Source: Panax quinquefolius (Eukaryota; Streptophyta; Magnoliopsida; Apiales; Araliaceae). From it: a stretch of 64,000 bases of DNA. Position numbers and translations under genes: made by a program. Of this stretch, positions 1 to 10,905 are shown one piece after another. Position 1 is the stretch's first letter. The number at the start of each line of letters is the position of its first letter. Where the stretch lies: positions 37,794,143 through 37,858,142 of the forward strand of contig CM035170.1 in the NCBI GenBank assembly GCA_020205615.1, written 5' to 3'. Under the pieces are notes generated by a model. The model saw only the letters and a list, made by a program, of their open reading frames with translations. It was not told the origin of the DNA and did no database searches.

Positions 1-322
1 TTGGTTGGTACCATTAGATGGACTAGAAACAAATGTTGTTTACCAAACTATCCAAGAGTTATATATGATATAATTGACAAAAGGGTTGTCTACCTAAATA
101 ATTGTGTTTTAAGAGATTAGCGAAAGCTAACTTAAGTCGTAATGAAATATGGATCTTGGCTCACTAGAAAGATTTAATAGAAAATGCTTTAGAATTAATG
201 GTGAGGGCTATTAATTTGAATAAAATAGTGGGAGGTATATTTTGAATGTACTATTATCAATTACATAATATCAACTCTGTAATTTGACTTATTATTTTTG
301 CACTTATAAATTGTAGATATCG
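1..322. other. Leader-side sequence upstream of copia gag, no gene seen
   Basis: AT-rich sequence immediately 5' of the copia gag remnant. No open frame with recognisable similarity is visible. It probably represents the element's untranslated leader, and a 5' LTR, if one exists, lies outside the window. No LTR end or primer binding site could be assigned. Confidence 0.35.
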
Positions 323-1061
323 ATGGCAAACACAACAACAACACAAATAGTCTTTCATTACGATCGGTCCTTGAAAAAAGGACAAAGTTGAGTGGAATTA
401 ATTTCCTTGGTGGCATAGGAACTTGAGGATTGTCCTCAAACAAGGCGCAAGCTATATGTCCTTGATGGGCCCATTCTGCTAGCACCGGTTATCCTTTGCA
501 CCGCGTGCGGAGCATAATGCTTACAAGAAGCATCAAGATGATGCTACGGGCGTGAGTTGTGTCATGCTAGCAACCATGAGCTTTGAGCTTCGGAAGCAAC
601 ATGAGTTGATGGATGCTTATGAGATGATCGAGCATCTCGAGAAATTGTTGAAGGCGTGCTCGGCGGAGAGGTATAATACAAGCAAGGCGTTGTATCCTTT
701 GCAAAATGGGTGAGCGTGATCCGGTTGGTCCACATGTCTTTGAAAATGATTGGGTATATTGAGTACCTTGATAGGTTGGGTTTTCGATCACTCGGAAGCC
801 CAAACTGATCTTGTTTTGCAATCTTTGAACAATGACTACTCTCGATTTGTTATGAACTATCTTATGAATGAAATTGAGAAACCCCTTCTTGAGTTGTTGA
901 GCATGTTAAGAGCTGCAGAGAACAACATGAAAAAGCGGGACCGCTCCCATAATGATGGTGCAAAAGGGAATGCTAAGGGAAATTGGAAAAGCAAGAAGAA
1001 GATAGGATCTAAATCTTTTGCCAAACCCGATTCCAAAACCAAAGCAGGCTTTAAAACCTAA
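323..1061 (+). pseudogene. copia gag remnant (UBN2-type)
   Basis: The ATG at 323 opens a frame resembling the N-terminus of plant copia gag (NTTTTQIV, then SLKKGTKLSGINF). After a stop near 400 and frameshifts, the segment around 576-700 reads ELMDAYEMIEHLEKLL and ERYNTSKALY, and 750-1061 reads MIGYIEYLDRLGF, LVLQSLNNDYSRFVMNY and LLELLSMLRAAE. This is the usual order of UBN2-family gag, ending in a Lys-rich tail before the zinc knuckle. The knuckle cysteines are largely lost. At least two frameshifts and one stop interrupt it. Gag would package element RNA in virus-like particles. The family call rests on motif recognition only. Confidence 0.75.
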
Positions 1062-1063
1062 AG

Positions 1064-2530
1064 GTGGGGTGGCTAAAGAAGGTGAGTGTCACTTACATGG
1101 AAAAACTGGACCTTTGGAAAAGGCTGTCATGCTTATTTGGAAGAAGTGAAGAAAAAGAAAGGAAATCGACTTTGATTCGGTATATATGTTATAGAAAGTC
1201 GACTTGTCTACTTCTACATCATGGGTATTGGATCTTTGGATGTGGTTCTCACATTTGTGTTAATGTCTTGGGGACTCAGAAGGAGTAGGACTTTAGCGAA
1301 AGGAGAGGTTGACCTCTGAGTTGGGAATGGAGCAAAAGTTCTTTGCCTTTGGTAGTAGGAACTTATCATTTATCTTTGCCCTTTGGGCTAGTTTTAGAAT
1401 TAGAAGATTGTTATTTTTTTTGTACTGCTATAAGCAAAAACATTATTTACATTTCTTGTTTGGACAAGAAAGGTTTTCATTTATAATAAAGAACAATCGT
1501 TGTTTGTTTTACTTAAATGATATTTGTTATGGTGTTGCACAATTGTTTAATGGTCTCTATATTCTTGATTTAGAAATGCCTATCTATAACATAAATACAA
1601 AAGCGATTTAAATCAAATGATTCAAATCGAGCATATCTCTGCCTTTGTCGTTTAGGCCATATAAATGAAAAGCATATCAAACTCCATAAAGATGGGTTCT
1701 TGGATTCATTTGATTTTGAATCATATGAGAAATCTGAGTCTTGTTTATTAGGCAAGATGACTAAAGCCCCTTTCTTTGGACACGATTGAGCAGGCTAGTG
1801 ATATATTGGGACTTATACATAGTGATGTATGTGGACCCATGAGTTAGATTAGCAAGAGGTAGGTTTTATTACTTCATTACATTTCTTGGCGACTTTAGTA
1901 GATATGGATATGTGTATCTTATGAGACACAAATCAGAATCCTTTGAAAAGTTCAAGGAATTCAAGAATGAAGTTCAAAACCAATTTGGCAAAAGCATAAA
2001 AGCCCTTGATCCGTCGAGGAGGTGAATACTTAAGCCAAGACTTTGATGACCTTCTAAAGGGTGTGGTATTATATCACGACTCACTCCTGGAACACCACAA
2101 TGGAATGGTGTATCGAGAGGAGAATCGAACCTTGTTGGACATAGATACGATCGATGATGAGTCATCGAGATCTTCGATAAGCACGGGGTCATGCCCCACA
2201 GAGGCATTTGCATTCACTTAGCAGTGTTCTACAAAGGCGGTTCGAAGAAGACACCATATGAGATGTGGGTGGGAAGCGTCCTAGTATGTCGATTCATGAA
2301 GATTTGGGGTTATGAGGCGTTAAGTAAAAGCGTACGGATTACGACAAGCTCGGACCCAAATCGACAAATGTAATTTTGTGGGATACCCAAAGGAAACAAA
2401 AGGGTATTATTTCTACAAACCTTACGAGAACAAAGTGTTTGTTGCTCGGCTGGTATTTTCTAGAAAGAGAATTTGTCTCTAAAGGAAGCGAGTGGGAGGA
2501 AAGTAGAACTCGAAGAAATTTGAGAACCAC
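1064..2530 (+). pseudogene. copia protease and integrase remnant
   Basis: Near 1215-1290 a protease active-site stretch is visible (WVLDTG-like, with CGSHICVNVLGTQK following), although the frame is broken just before it. From about 1600 a GAG-pre-integrase block (LCLCRLGHI, EKSESCLLGKMTK) precedes integrase core fragments. RRGGEYLSQDF near 2010-2050 is the second catalytic-aspartate region in degraded form. KTPYEMWVG near 2240-2270, and a segment ending in SDPNRQM, form the usual C-terminal part of copia integrase. Stops and frameshifts occur every 100-300 bases. The order protease-integrase-RT confirms the copia assignment. Confidence 0.7.
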
Positions 2531-4290
2531 AAAATATCATTGAACTTTGAGTTGGAGCGTGGCGGGAACCACAAGATATTGTGGAAAGTGAAACTGCTCA
2601 AATTACACAAGGCATTCGTAGATCTGGTAGGACACACCATGAGAGCACGAGAGATATTATGGATATCTTGTGACTCAAAAGCGGCGATGTGATGCTCATA
2701 GATCAAGATGAGCTACTTCTACCAAGAAGCTATGAATGGACGATTACGAGAAATGGCTTGAAGCCATGAAATGCGAGATGGACTCCATGTATACTAACCA
2801 AGTATGGACTACTGGTTGATCCACGAAGAAGGGTAAAACCAATCGGGTGCAAGTGGGTTTTCAAGAAAAAGCGGCATGGATGGTAATGTACAAACCTATA
2901 AAAGGTCATTTGGTAGCAAAAGGTTTCAAACAAATTCAAGGTGTTGACTATGATGAAACCTTCTCTCCGGTGGCAATGGTTAAATCCATCGAGGATCTTA
3001 CTTTTATTATTGCGACTTTTTATGATTACGAAATCTGGCGGATGGATGTCAAAAAGCTGCTTTCATAGCGGAAATCTCCTTGAGGATGTGTATATGACAC
3101 AACTTTGAGGTTTTGTTACTCCAAAGGATGCTGGAAAGGTAAGTAAGCTGCAGCGATCCATTTATGGATTGAAGCAAGCTTCTCGGAGTTGGAATCTTTG
3201 ATTTGATGAAGTAGTCAAAGAATTTGGCTTTATTAAAAATGAAGATGAACCTTGTGTATATAAGAAGGTTAGTGGGAGTCATATTGTATTCCTAGTATTA
3301 TATGTTGATGACATATTAATTATTGGGAATGACATTCCTTCCTTACAATTTGTAAAAAACATGGTTAGGAAAATGTTTCTCCATGAAAGATTTGGGCGAT
3401 CTTTGCTACATTTTAGGTATCGGGATCTATAGAGATAGATCGAGAAAAATGCTCGACCTAAGTCAAAGTACATATATTGATAAAGTGTTGAAATGGTTTG
3501 ACATGCAAGAGGCGAAAAGAGGAAACTTACGTGACTCGTGGTGTAAAGATCTCTAAGGCCCGATGTCCTAAATCACAAGATGATGAGGAGGCGTATGAGA
3601 AAGATCCCTTATGCTTGACAATTGGATCTATCATGTATCTGATGATATGTACTCGTCCGGATGTCTCGTATGCTTTGAGCATGATGGCGAGATACCGATC
3701 GAATCGGTGAAGGGTCTTTGGACAGCGATCGAGAATATCCTCGAAGTACACGAAAAGGACTAAGGATTCATTCTTGGTATATGGAGGTGAAAACAAAGCT
3801 GGCGGTAAAGGTTTACGGATGCTAGTTTCGGGTGATGATGATGACTATAAGTCTCGATCGGGTTTTGTGTTTTGCCTTAATGGTGGTCTTTTATTAGTGG
3901 AAAAGTTTGAAGCGAAGAGGCGATGGTGATTACTACAACGGAAATTTGAGTATATTCTTTGCTTCTAGTGCGACGAGGAGGTTGTATGGATTAAAAAGTT
4001 CATCTTGAACTTGGTGTTGTTCAACCATTGTTGATCTGGGTTGCTCTATCTTGTGATAATAATGGAGCCATTACGCGAGCTAAGGAACCCGAGATCACTG
4101 CTGTGATCAAGCATATACTTAGGCGGTACCATCTCATCCAGTGAAATCATTGATAGAGGAGATGTACATATAGGAAGAGTTCAATGACGAGATGATAATG
4201 TTGAGATCCATTTGACGAGGCTTTGTCATGGCGAGGAAGCATGACGGTCACACTAGTTCCATGGGTATTAGATACATGAGTGATTGGCTC
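2531..4290 (+). pseudogene. copia reverse transcriptase and RNase H remnant
   Basis: RT is seen from about 2830: GCKWVF, then LVAKGFKQIQGVDYDETFSPVA (2905-2975), the typical N-terminal RT_2 signature, and QMDVK-like WRMDVKK near 3040. YVDDILIIGND at 3300-3335 carries the catalytic Asp pair. CTRPDVSYALSMMARY at 3640-3700 is the conserved C-terminal box. RNase H traces follow at 3790-4270 (RSGFVFCLNGG-like, IIDRGDVHI). At least eight frame breaks were passed while tracing it. These domains would copy element RNA into DNA, but no active enzyme can be made from this copy. Confidence 0.75.
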
Positions 4291-4295
4291 TAGTG

Positions 4296-4307
4296 CAAGT
4301 GGGAGAT
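4296..4307 (+). other. Polypurine tract of copia element
   Basis: GCAAGTGGGAGA-type purine-rich run directly before the LTR start at 4308, after the RNase H remnant. This is the site expected to prime plus-strand synthesis. Confidence 0.65.
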
Positions 4308-5399
4308 TATTAGAGTTTATGCCTAGAGGCGATTATTTGATATAATTGCTTAACATTTTGATATTATATTTGATTAAATAAATGAATGATTTTATTATGG
4401 TTTTATTTCTTTGCGTTATATAAATGTTAACATAATAAAATTCCTTAGAATAGTGATCTGAATTATATAGTTTCAAGTATGTGACTTGAACATGAGATTA
4501 TATAATTACAATTAGTATCATTTGCTCTTAAATGTCCCTGATCGAGTACCATTGTTGATAGGACAACAATGATGCATTGAGACTAGTATGTGGATTGTTG
4601 ATGACCAAATCTCATTGGTCGTAAATATATGAGATATTAAGTCGATGCGTAGGTATGTGTTGAGAGAAGCGATGTCTTTGGATAGACCCACCATGAGAAT
4701 TTTATGTGGAGCATCGAAGTGTCATTAGCGATTCTCATAGTGATGATGATGTAATGGTCCTCAGGCACGAAATCACTATATTTACTACGAGAATTTATGT
4801 ACTTTGATATCATCAAATGTCACCTTTAATAGGGTGGACTATAAAGGTGATTATTGGGTACATCATGAATCGTGTGAGGAATATGAGTGATCTAGATGGA
4901 ATTTAACCATCCTATATATTAGGGGTGATATCCATAGGCCTCTTGATTGAGTAGGACTATGAAATGCATGGCCATGCTCAAATATTGATTTGTTTCATAT
5001 AGTCTACTCATTGATCAAGAAAACTCAGATTAAATTATGAAGAGTATGACACATTCCATGACTCGAGTTTAATCTAGGATATTAAGGTTAAAAGGATTAA
5101 ATTACATTGAAACATTGGTCACGAAAAGGTTGCATCGAATCATCGATCTTATTATTACTTGGGTAGCAGTGATGCATTACTAGATGCGCTCACTATTTAT
5201 AATTTTATAATATGATTTTAAAATTATTGTCAACATAATAATAACTATAGGGTCACACACAAAAACGTTATTAAAGGGAATTAATTTAAATTGTAAGGAT
5301 TTAAATATATCGATATGATTGATAGTATTTAAATCACAATTTAAATTAAAAGGATGCTTTATATATGTATATATATTAATTAAGTAAGACTTAATTAAG

Positions 5400-5430
<31 letters not shown>

Positions 5431-5838
5431 GATTTTATTTTAATTAGATTAGGGTTTTGATTAATTCCGATTTATTGCTATATATATGATATATCGGCGT
5501 CTTTGGAAAGTTAAATCAAAACAAAAAACCTAGCCGCTCTTAGAGAGAGAGACTAGAAAATAGTTTCATAAATCCTCATCCTTGGTGGCTAGTGATTCCT
5601 GATTCTTGATTCCTTCTTTCTCGTGTGGATCGTGAGGGCGATTAATTGCGTGGGCGTTAATCGTGTGGATCTTTCTAAGTAGAGCCTTGATTATGGATTC
5701 GAATTGCGTTGGAGATTGGCCATTGCATCGTTTAATCGCTTTCTTAATCGGTATAATTTTTCCACCTTTGAATTAACTATTTTTCTATCATGGATCTATT
5801 TAGGGTTTGAATTTGGTTTAAATTGTTCTATTTGTAGA
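4308..5838 (+). repeat. Copia 3' LTR, right end truncated
   Basis: It matches the intact solo LTR at 40008-41576 along its length: the TTAGAGTTTATGCC start, the ATTTGATATAATTG stretch, the internal CTCTTAGAGAGAGA leader and the TTTAGGGTTT tail. It begins TA where the solo copy has TG, and it lacks roughly the last 30-40 bases before the terminal CA. A pure TA dinucleotide run lies at 5399-5427. Its internal promoter is presumably near 5470-5530, where the TATATATGATATAT stretch precedes the conserved leader. Confidence 0.85.
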
Positions 5839-5841
5839 GAC

Positions 5842-6142
5842 GCGCATTGTTATTGAGCGGGATAAGGCCAGATCAGCCAGAGATGTCGTGACAGCCGAGA
5901 GGGATAGCGCCATATCTACCCGGGACATAGCCGTTATAGATAGTACTACAGTGAGGTCCCTTACCACTGGAATAATTGTAGAGATGAGCACGTACATTGA
6001 TGAGCACAGAATCACCATGCAGATGGTTGTAGATCTGTTGGCTCGCGTGGATGCCCTTATACATGAGACCACATCGTTACCTCCTTCTGCTGAGAGGGAT
6101 GCCATGTTGGGCTTGATAGCTCGCATATACATCGATTTGTAG
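5842..6142 (+). pseudogene. C-terminal fragment of the Tat antisense ORF
   Basis: This plus-strand frame is antisense to the element that carries it. Its C-terminus reads SLTTGIIVEMSTYIDEHRIT and ends ARIYIDL before a TAG at 6140-6142. The same protein end, with the same stop position, is found in the other copy on the minus strand (27000-26702, ending ARIYPDL). The fragment is rich in Arg, Asp, Glu and Ala in a heptad-like pattern, which suggests a coiled coil. The upstream DUF7745-like domain is lost at the junction with the copia LTR. Agreement at the protein level between two decayed copies supports it as a real former gene. Confidence 0.65.
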
Positions 6143-7299
6143 ATGGGCTTGTATTTTCCTTCACAGACTAACTTAGCCATTTTGTCATGTACAGTTTACA
6201 TTGTGTATATCAAACAGCATTATATATATAGTAGGGAAATATATTTTTTATCACTTCCCTTTTAGATATGTCTGGATACTTGCTTGATATTTTGCCTGCT
6301 TCTTCAGGGCTTGTGATCTTGATGTATTTTGAATTCCTCCTTGATGGATGGACATTGAGTTGTCTCTGGACAGTTCAGAATGGATCATTGATCTGTGTGT
6401 AACCCTACCATCTTTGGTGTCTTGGGACTGGTTTCTGTATGGAAATATGGAGAGGAGTGTGGCTTTACTCTCTGAGATTGACCGCACCACAGATGGTCGC
6501 CAGTACTCCGATTTAAGAGGAGCCTAGTTATTTCCATCTCTTATGGATTGGTATTGCTCTTTGAGGTACAACCGTAACTTAGATGGTCGCTGAATCTCCT
6601 ATTTAGGAAGAGTTCAAGTAATTCCATCCCTTTGGTCTGAAGCCGATGAAATGTGATGGATTGAAGGATGATCCAATTACCATTGACAAGTGTTTGTGTT
6701 TTGGTAGGGGGTGAGACCGAACCATAAATGGCTGCCTACATACTCCTATTGAAGAAGAGATTAGGTCTGCGTAGTTTGAACCTGGTGTAAGAGGTTCAAC
6801 GCTGTTTGTGGCAGAAAGGGTGTAGGAATGTTTTTATTGTTTTTGTTTTTGTGATGAAAAGGGTGTAGAAATATTTTTGTTATTTTTGTTTTATTACGAT
6901 CGGGCCATATAAAATGGTTGCCTACGTACTCCCGTGTATCAAGGAGATCAGCTCGACGTAGTTCGCCCCTCAGGACGATTTGTAGCCGACGAAAAACTTA
7001 ATCTAATATGCAGGATAGACTGTGGGGAAAAAGAAAGTTTGATCCTAAGTTCAGGATAAACTACAGGTGTGAAAAAGTTTGATCCCATGTTTGGGATAAA
7101 CTGCAAGTGTGAAAGGTTCAATCCCTAGTGGGATAACCAAAGTTGTATAAACGGAGTGAAGCCAGGCTACTGGCTTGAAGAGTATGTTTCCCTGAGGGGC
7201 AAGTTTGAAAAAGAGTTGTATGTAGTGAAGGGTTAAAGAACCGGAATGACTGGTGATCTGATGATCCAAAACCATGATGCTTGCTTAATGGTAACCTCA
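6143..7299 (-). other. Tat noncoding region between integrase and antisense ORF
   Basis: No gene is visible. The region is the reverse complement of 25740-26700 in the other copy. It contains four related segments (about 6490-6560, 6570-6620, 6700-6790 and 6890-6970), each with a GTACGTAGGCA-like or ACCATCT-like core seen here as its complement. The best two contain a short inverted repeat (CTCCT / AGGAG). Repeated GGGATAAACTGCAAGTGTG-like units occur at 7035-7140. Confidence 0.6.
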
Positions 7300-8580
7300 G
7301 ACATAGTACCGTTTCATGGTGTCTGAGTTGATGAGTTATGGAAATTCATCGTTGTCCATTTCCTGTAATCTGAGAGTGCCTCCTGTCAATACCTCTTTGA
7401 TAACAAACGGGCCTTCCCAGTTAGGAGCGAATTTCCCTTGGACTGATCTTGGTTGTCAATGATCTTCTTTAAAACAAAGTCATGTTGTTTAAACTGCCGT
7501 AGCCAGACTTTTCTGTTGTAGAATCTGGCGATCCTTTGTTGATATAACTAACCATGGAAGATAGTCGCGGTTCGCCTCTTATCTATTAGAGACAATTGGT
7601 GATACATGTCTTGTACCCATTGGTCTTCATCCAGCTGAGTGTCTATCAACACTCTGAGGGATTCCATTTCCACTTCTACAGGGAGCACTACTTCCATCCC
7701 ATAGGTTAATGCGTAGGGGGTTGCCTCAGTGGAAGTGTGCATTGATGTTCTGTAGGCTAATAGAGTAAGAGGCAATAAGTCAGGCCATCCTTTGTGGTTG
7801 GCGGACATCTTTTGCATGATCTTCTTGATGTTTTTGTTAGCCACTTCAACAGCACCATTCATCTTTGGACGGTAGATGACGGAGTTAAGGTGTTTGTTGT
7901 GGAATTTACTTCATAACTCCTCCATCATTTTGTTGTGGAGGTTCTTAGCATTATCTGATACAATTACCTCTGGTTGTCCATATCGACAAATGACATTGTT
8001 TCTGATGAAAGCAATGATGACTTTTTTGGTAACCTTGGGGAAGGAGGTTGCTTCTACCCACTTAGTGAAGTAGTCGATCATGGTGAAGATAAACCGATGT
8101 CCATTACTAGCTTTAGGCTCGACGGGCCTGATCACATCCATTCCCCACATTGAGAAGGGCCAAGGTGAACTCATATTGTGGACCTCCCTTGGAGGGGCGT
8201 GGATAGCATTCCCATGAATTTCGCACTAATAACATCTCCTAACGTGGTCATCGCAGTCAGCCTTGAGAGAGAGCCAATAATGTCCTATCCTGAGGATCTT
8301 CTTAACAAGTAGGGAGGCGCTCATGTGTGGGCCACATACTCCACCATGGATCTCATCCATGAGCCTCTGAGATTGGTCCTGGTCCAGACATCTGAGGAGA
8401 CCTAGTCCTGCATCTCTTTTGTATAGTGCATCTCTGCTCAGGTAGAATTTCATAGCAAGTCGATGGATCCGCCTTTTCTCAGTCGGGCTCGCCTCAGCGG
8501 GTGTAGATCCATCTTGTAAGTACTCCTTGATATGCTGATACCAAGGGTGCTAGATGGGAGGTAGCTCACCCGATACTTCT
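7300..8580 (-). pseudogene. Tat gypsy integrase remnant
   Basis: Read on the minus strand from about 8580. The HHCC zinc domain is at 8400-8230 (HGGVCGPHMSASLLVKK, HYWLSLKADCDDHVRRCY). The catalytic core starts near 8150 (NGHRFIFTMIDYFTKWVEA, first Asp), with ICRYGQPEVIVSDNAKN near 8000 (second Asp). The segment 7862-7548 has the Glu region (NGAVEVANKNIKKIMQKM) and the conserved LPLTLLAYRTS box. A stop and a frameshift separate these blocks. Integrase would insert element cDNA into the genome. The order RT, RNase H, integrase marks gypsy. This copy is inactive. Confidence 0.85.
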
Positions 8581-9165
8581 CTAACATAGTTCCTATAGGC
8601 TGGTGCTTTTTACAGGGTAAATGTGACGCTTGGTATGTGTTCCTTGTCAGGCATGTGAATCAAGGAGGCCAAAGTTGCTAACGCATCTGCAAAGTTATTC
8701 CTATTACGAGGAATGTGTAGAAAGGAGATCTCTTTGAACTCTGAAGCCATCTATAAAACTTGACGATGGTTAGGCATCAAATATAGCTCTTTAATTTGAT
8801 AGATTCTCGTGGATTGTTTGACTACCAACTCTGAATCCCCAAAGACAGTTAACCGCCTGATGCCCATTGAACGGGCAAGTTTTAGCCCCATGAGACAACC
8901 TTCATACTCAGCTGTGTTGTTGGTGTTGGCAAACTATAATTCGACGGCCACGAGATACTGCTCCCACGTATCGGATACTAGAACTGCTCCAGCACCAGAA
9001 CCTTCCATATTAACAACTCCATTGAAATACATTTTTCATGTATGGCATGTATCGTACTGATGGTGTTGCTGAATTGCCATTACCCCTTCATCAGGGAAGT
9101 AGGTTTCCAAGGGTTTAAAGTCCCTTGAAGGTGTGACGACCAGTTGATCTGCGATTCCTTGACCT
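8581..9165 (-). pseudogene. Second (archaeal-type) RNase H remnant
   Basis: Read on the minus strand, DGVVN-like and NTAEYEG-like segments lie near 9030-8900, and PRNRNNFADALATLASL lies at about 8715-8655. This is the signature of the extra RNase H between the gypsy RNase H and the integrase. Such a second, archaeal-like domain is known from the plant Tat and Athila lineages and is one reason for the Tat assignment. Several stops and frame changes are present. A connecting stretch with PSRDFKPLETYFPDEGV-like content precedes it near 9130-9080. Confidence 0.65.
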
Positions 9166-10743
9166 CTAATAGACTTTTTGAGTCACATAGACGATGTCAA
9201 ATTGTTGTAGGATCAACTGCCATTTGGACAGCAGGCAATTTAACATGGGTTTATTGAACACGTACTTGAGAGGATCCACGCGGGATATAAGATGGGTTGT
9301 GTGACCATGAAGGTAATGTTGTAACCTCATTGAAACCCATGCTGAATCACAACAAGTCTTCTCAATCAGAGTGTACTTGTGTTCACTGCTGCTGAATCTT
9401 TTGCTGAGGTAGTAGATAGCTCGCTCTTGGCCTCTATCGTCTTTTCTGTCCAAAGATCTGACCCATGGCATTGTCACTTATGGACAGGTACATGAACAGG
9501 GGAACATCATCCATGGGTGGTACCAAAATGGGAGCTTTGACTAGCTGCTCTTTGATTGTAAGGAAGGCTTTTTGACACTCGTCGTTCCATTTCATGGAGA
9601 AGTTCTTCCTTAATATCTTGAAGATGGGATCACAGGTTGCTGTGAGTTGAGAAATAAACCTGCTAATGAAGTTGATTCTTCCCAAAAATCCCGTATTTCC
9701 TTCTATGTCTTAGGAATGGGCATTTCTGTGATGGCTTGGATTTTGGTGGGATCCAGCTCAATCCCTTTGTGGCTGACTAGGAATCCTAGCAACTTGCCTG
9801 ATTTAACGCTAAAGGTGCACTTGGCTGGATTCAACTTTAAGTTGTACTTACGCAACCTGTTGAAGAGCTTTCTAAGATGGTCTAAGTGGTCTTCCTCCCT
9901 TTGGGACTTGACAATGATGTCATCCACGTAGATCTCTATCTATTTGTGCATTAAGTCGTAGAAAAGAGCCATCATAGCTCGCTGATAGGTGGCTTCAGCA
10001 TTGATGAGGTTGAATGAGAACCATCTATAGCAAAAGGTTCCCCAAGGTGTGATGAATGCAGTTTTCTCACGATCCTCCTCAGCAACCATAATTTGATGGT
10101 ACCCCGCAAAGTTATCAGCGAAGGAGTACATACCGTATTGAGTAGTATTGTTAATGAGAATATAGATAAATGGCATGGGAAAGCTATCTTTAAGGCAAGC
10201 TTTGTTCAGATCCCGATAATCCACGCAAACTCGCACCTTTTCTCCAGGTTTAGGTACGGGAACTATGTTGGATATCCACTCAGGATATGTGGACACCATG
10301 ATAATGCCAGCTTGAAATTGTTTCACAATTTCTTCTTTCACCTTTAAACTCCACTCAGGTTTCAATCACCTGAGCTTCTGCTTGACTGACTTGAATCTCT
10401 CTTTAATGGGAAGGTGATGAAGAACAATGTCAGTGGACAAACCCACCATGTCTTCATGAGACCATGCAAACATATCCTGGAATTGGGTTAGTAGCGTAAC
10501 CATGTCATTTTTCTGGTTTGGAATAAGGTCTGAACCAATCTGGATTAACTTAGGGCTTTCTAAGGTTCCGAGATTGAAGGAAGTTATTTGATCAAGGTTG
10601 GGTTTAGGTTTATCTTTGACCCATTCTTTTATCTCCTGAGGCACCTCAATGTCCTCGTGTATTTCCATCAAGGCTGAATCCAACTTTTCATCAAAGTTAC
10701 AATCCTTGTGGAGAAGAGGCATCTTATCAGCAAGTACAGGCAC
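9166..10743 (-). pseudogene. Tat gypsy reverse transcriptase and first RNase H remnant
   Basis: On the minus strand, 10743-10366 encodes the linker before RT, ending at the LPIKERFKSVKQKLR box. RT follows from 10365: GIIMVSTYPEWISNIVPVPK, VCVDYRDLNKA, SFADNFAGYHQIMV and EDREKTAFITPWGTFCYRW. A TAG stop sits a few codons before the catalytic YVDD segment near 9925. The thumb region (KLLGFLVSHKGIELDP) is intact to 9703, and RNase H fragments (9685-9434 and 9477-9166) include KYTLIEKTCC and LISRVDPLKYVF. The fold order is normal, but a continuous frame is absent. Confidence 0.85.
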
Positions 10744-10905
10744 ATCTAAGTTCAGAGTCCTGAAACAAATTATGCTTTCACTTAGTATATATGAAATTGT
10801 TTAATCATACAAAGTGTTAGCATGTACTGACAAAACAACTGCTAATACTGTACAGAAAAATAAGCAATTATGATATCTACATGGCAGAAAGAGTTCATGC
10901 CCGCT

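Larger units (their letters stand above)
1..5838 (+). mobile_element. Ty1/copia retrotransposon, decayed and truncated
   Basis: Remnants occur in copia order on the plus strand: gag, protease, GAG-pre-integrase and integrase, reverse transcriptase, RNase H, polypurine tract, 3' LTR. Integrase before RT is diagnostic of copia rather than gypsy. Frames shift many times and stops are frequent, so no functional polyprotein is encoded. The left end runs off the window. The right end stops short of the terminal CA seen in the solo LTR of the same family at 40008-41576, and is replaced directly by sequence of the Tat gypsy element. The element is old: the first LTR dinucleotide, TG in the solo copy, reads TA here. 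Confidence 0.85.

Noticed and set aside
4308..5838. Copia LTR as part of an intact LTR pair with 40008-41576
   Set aside because: The right-hand copy has its own perfect CTTAT duplication and lies inside a different element, so the two are independent insertions.
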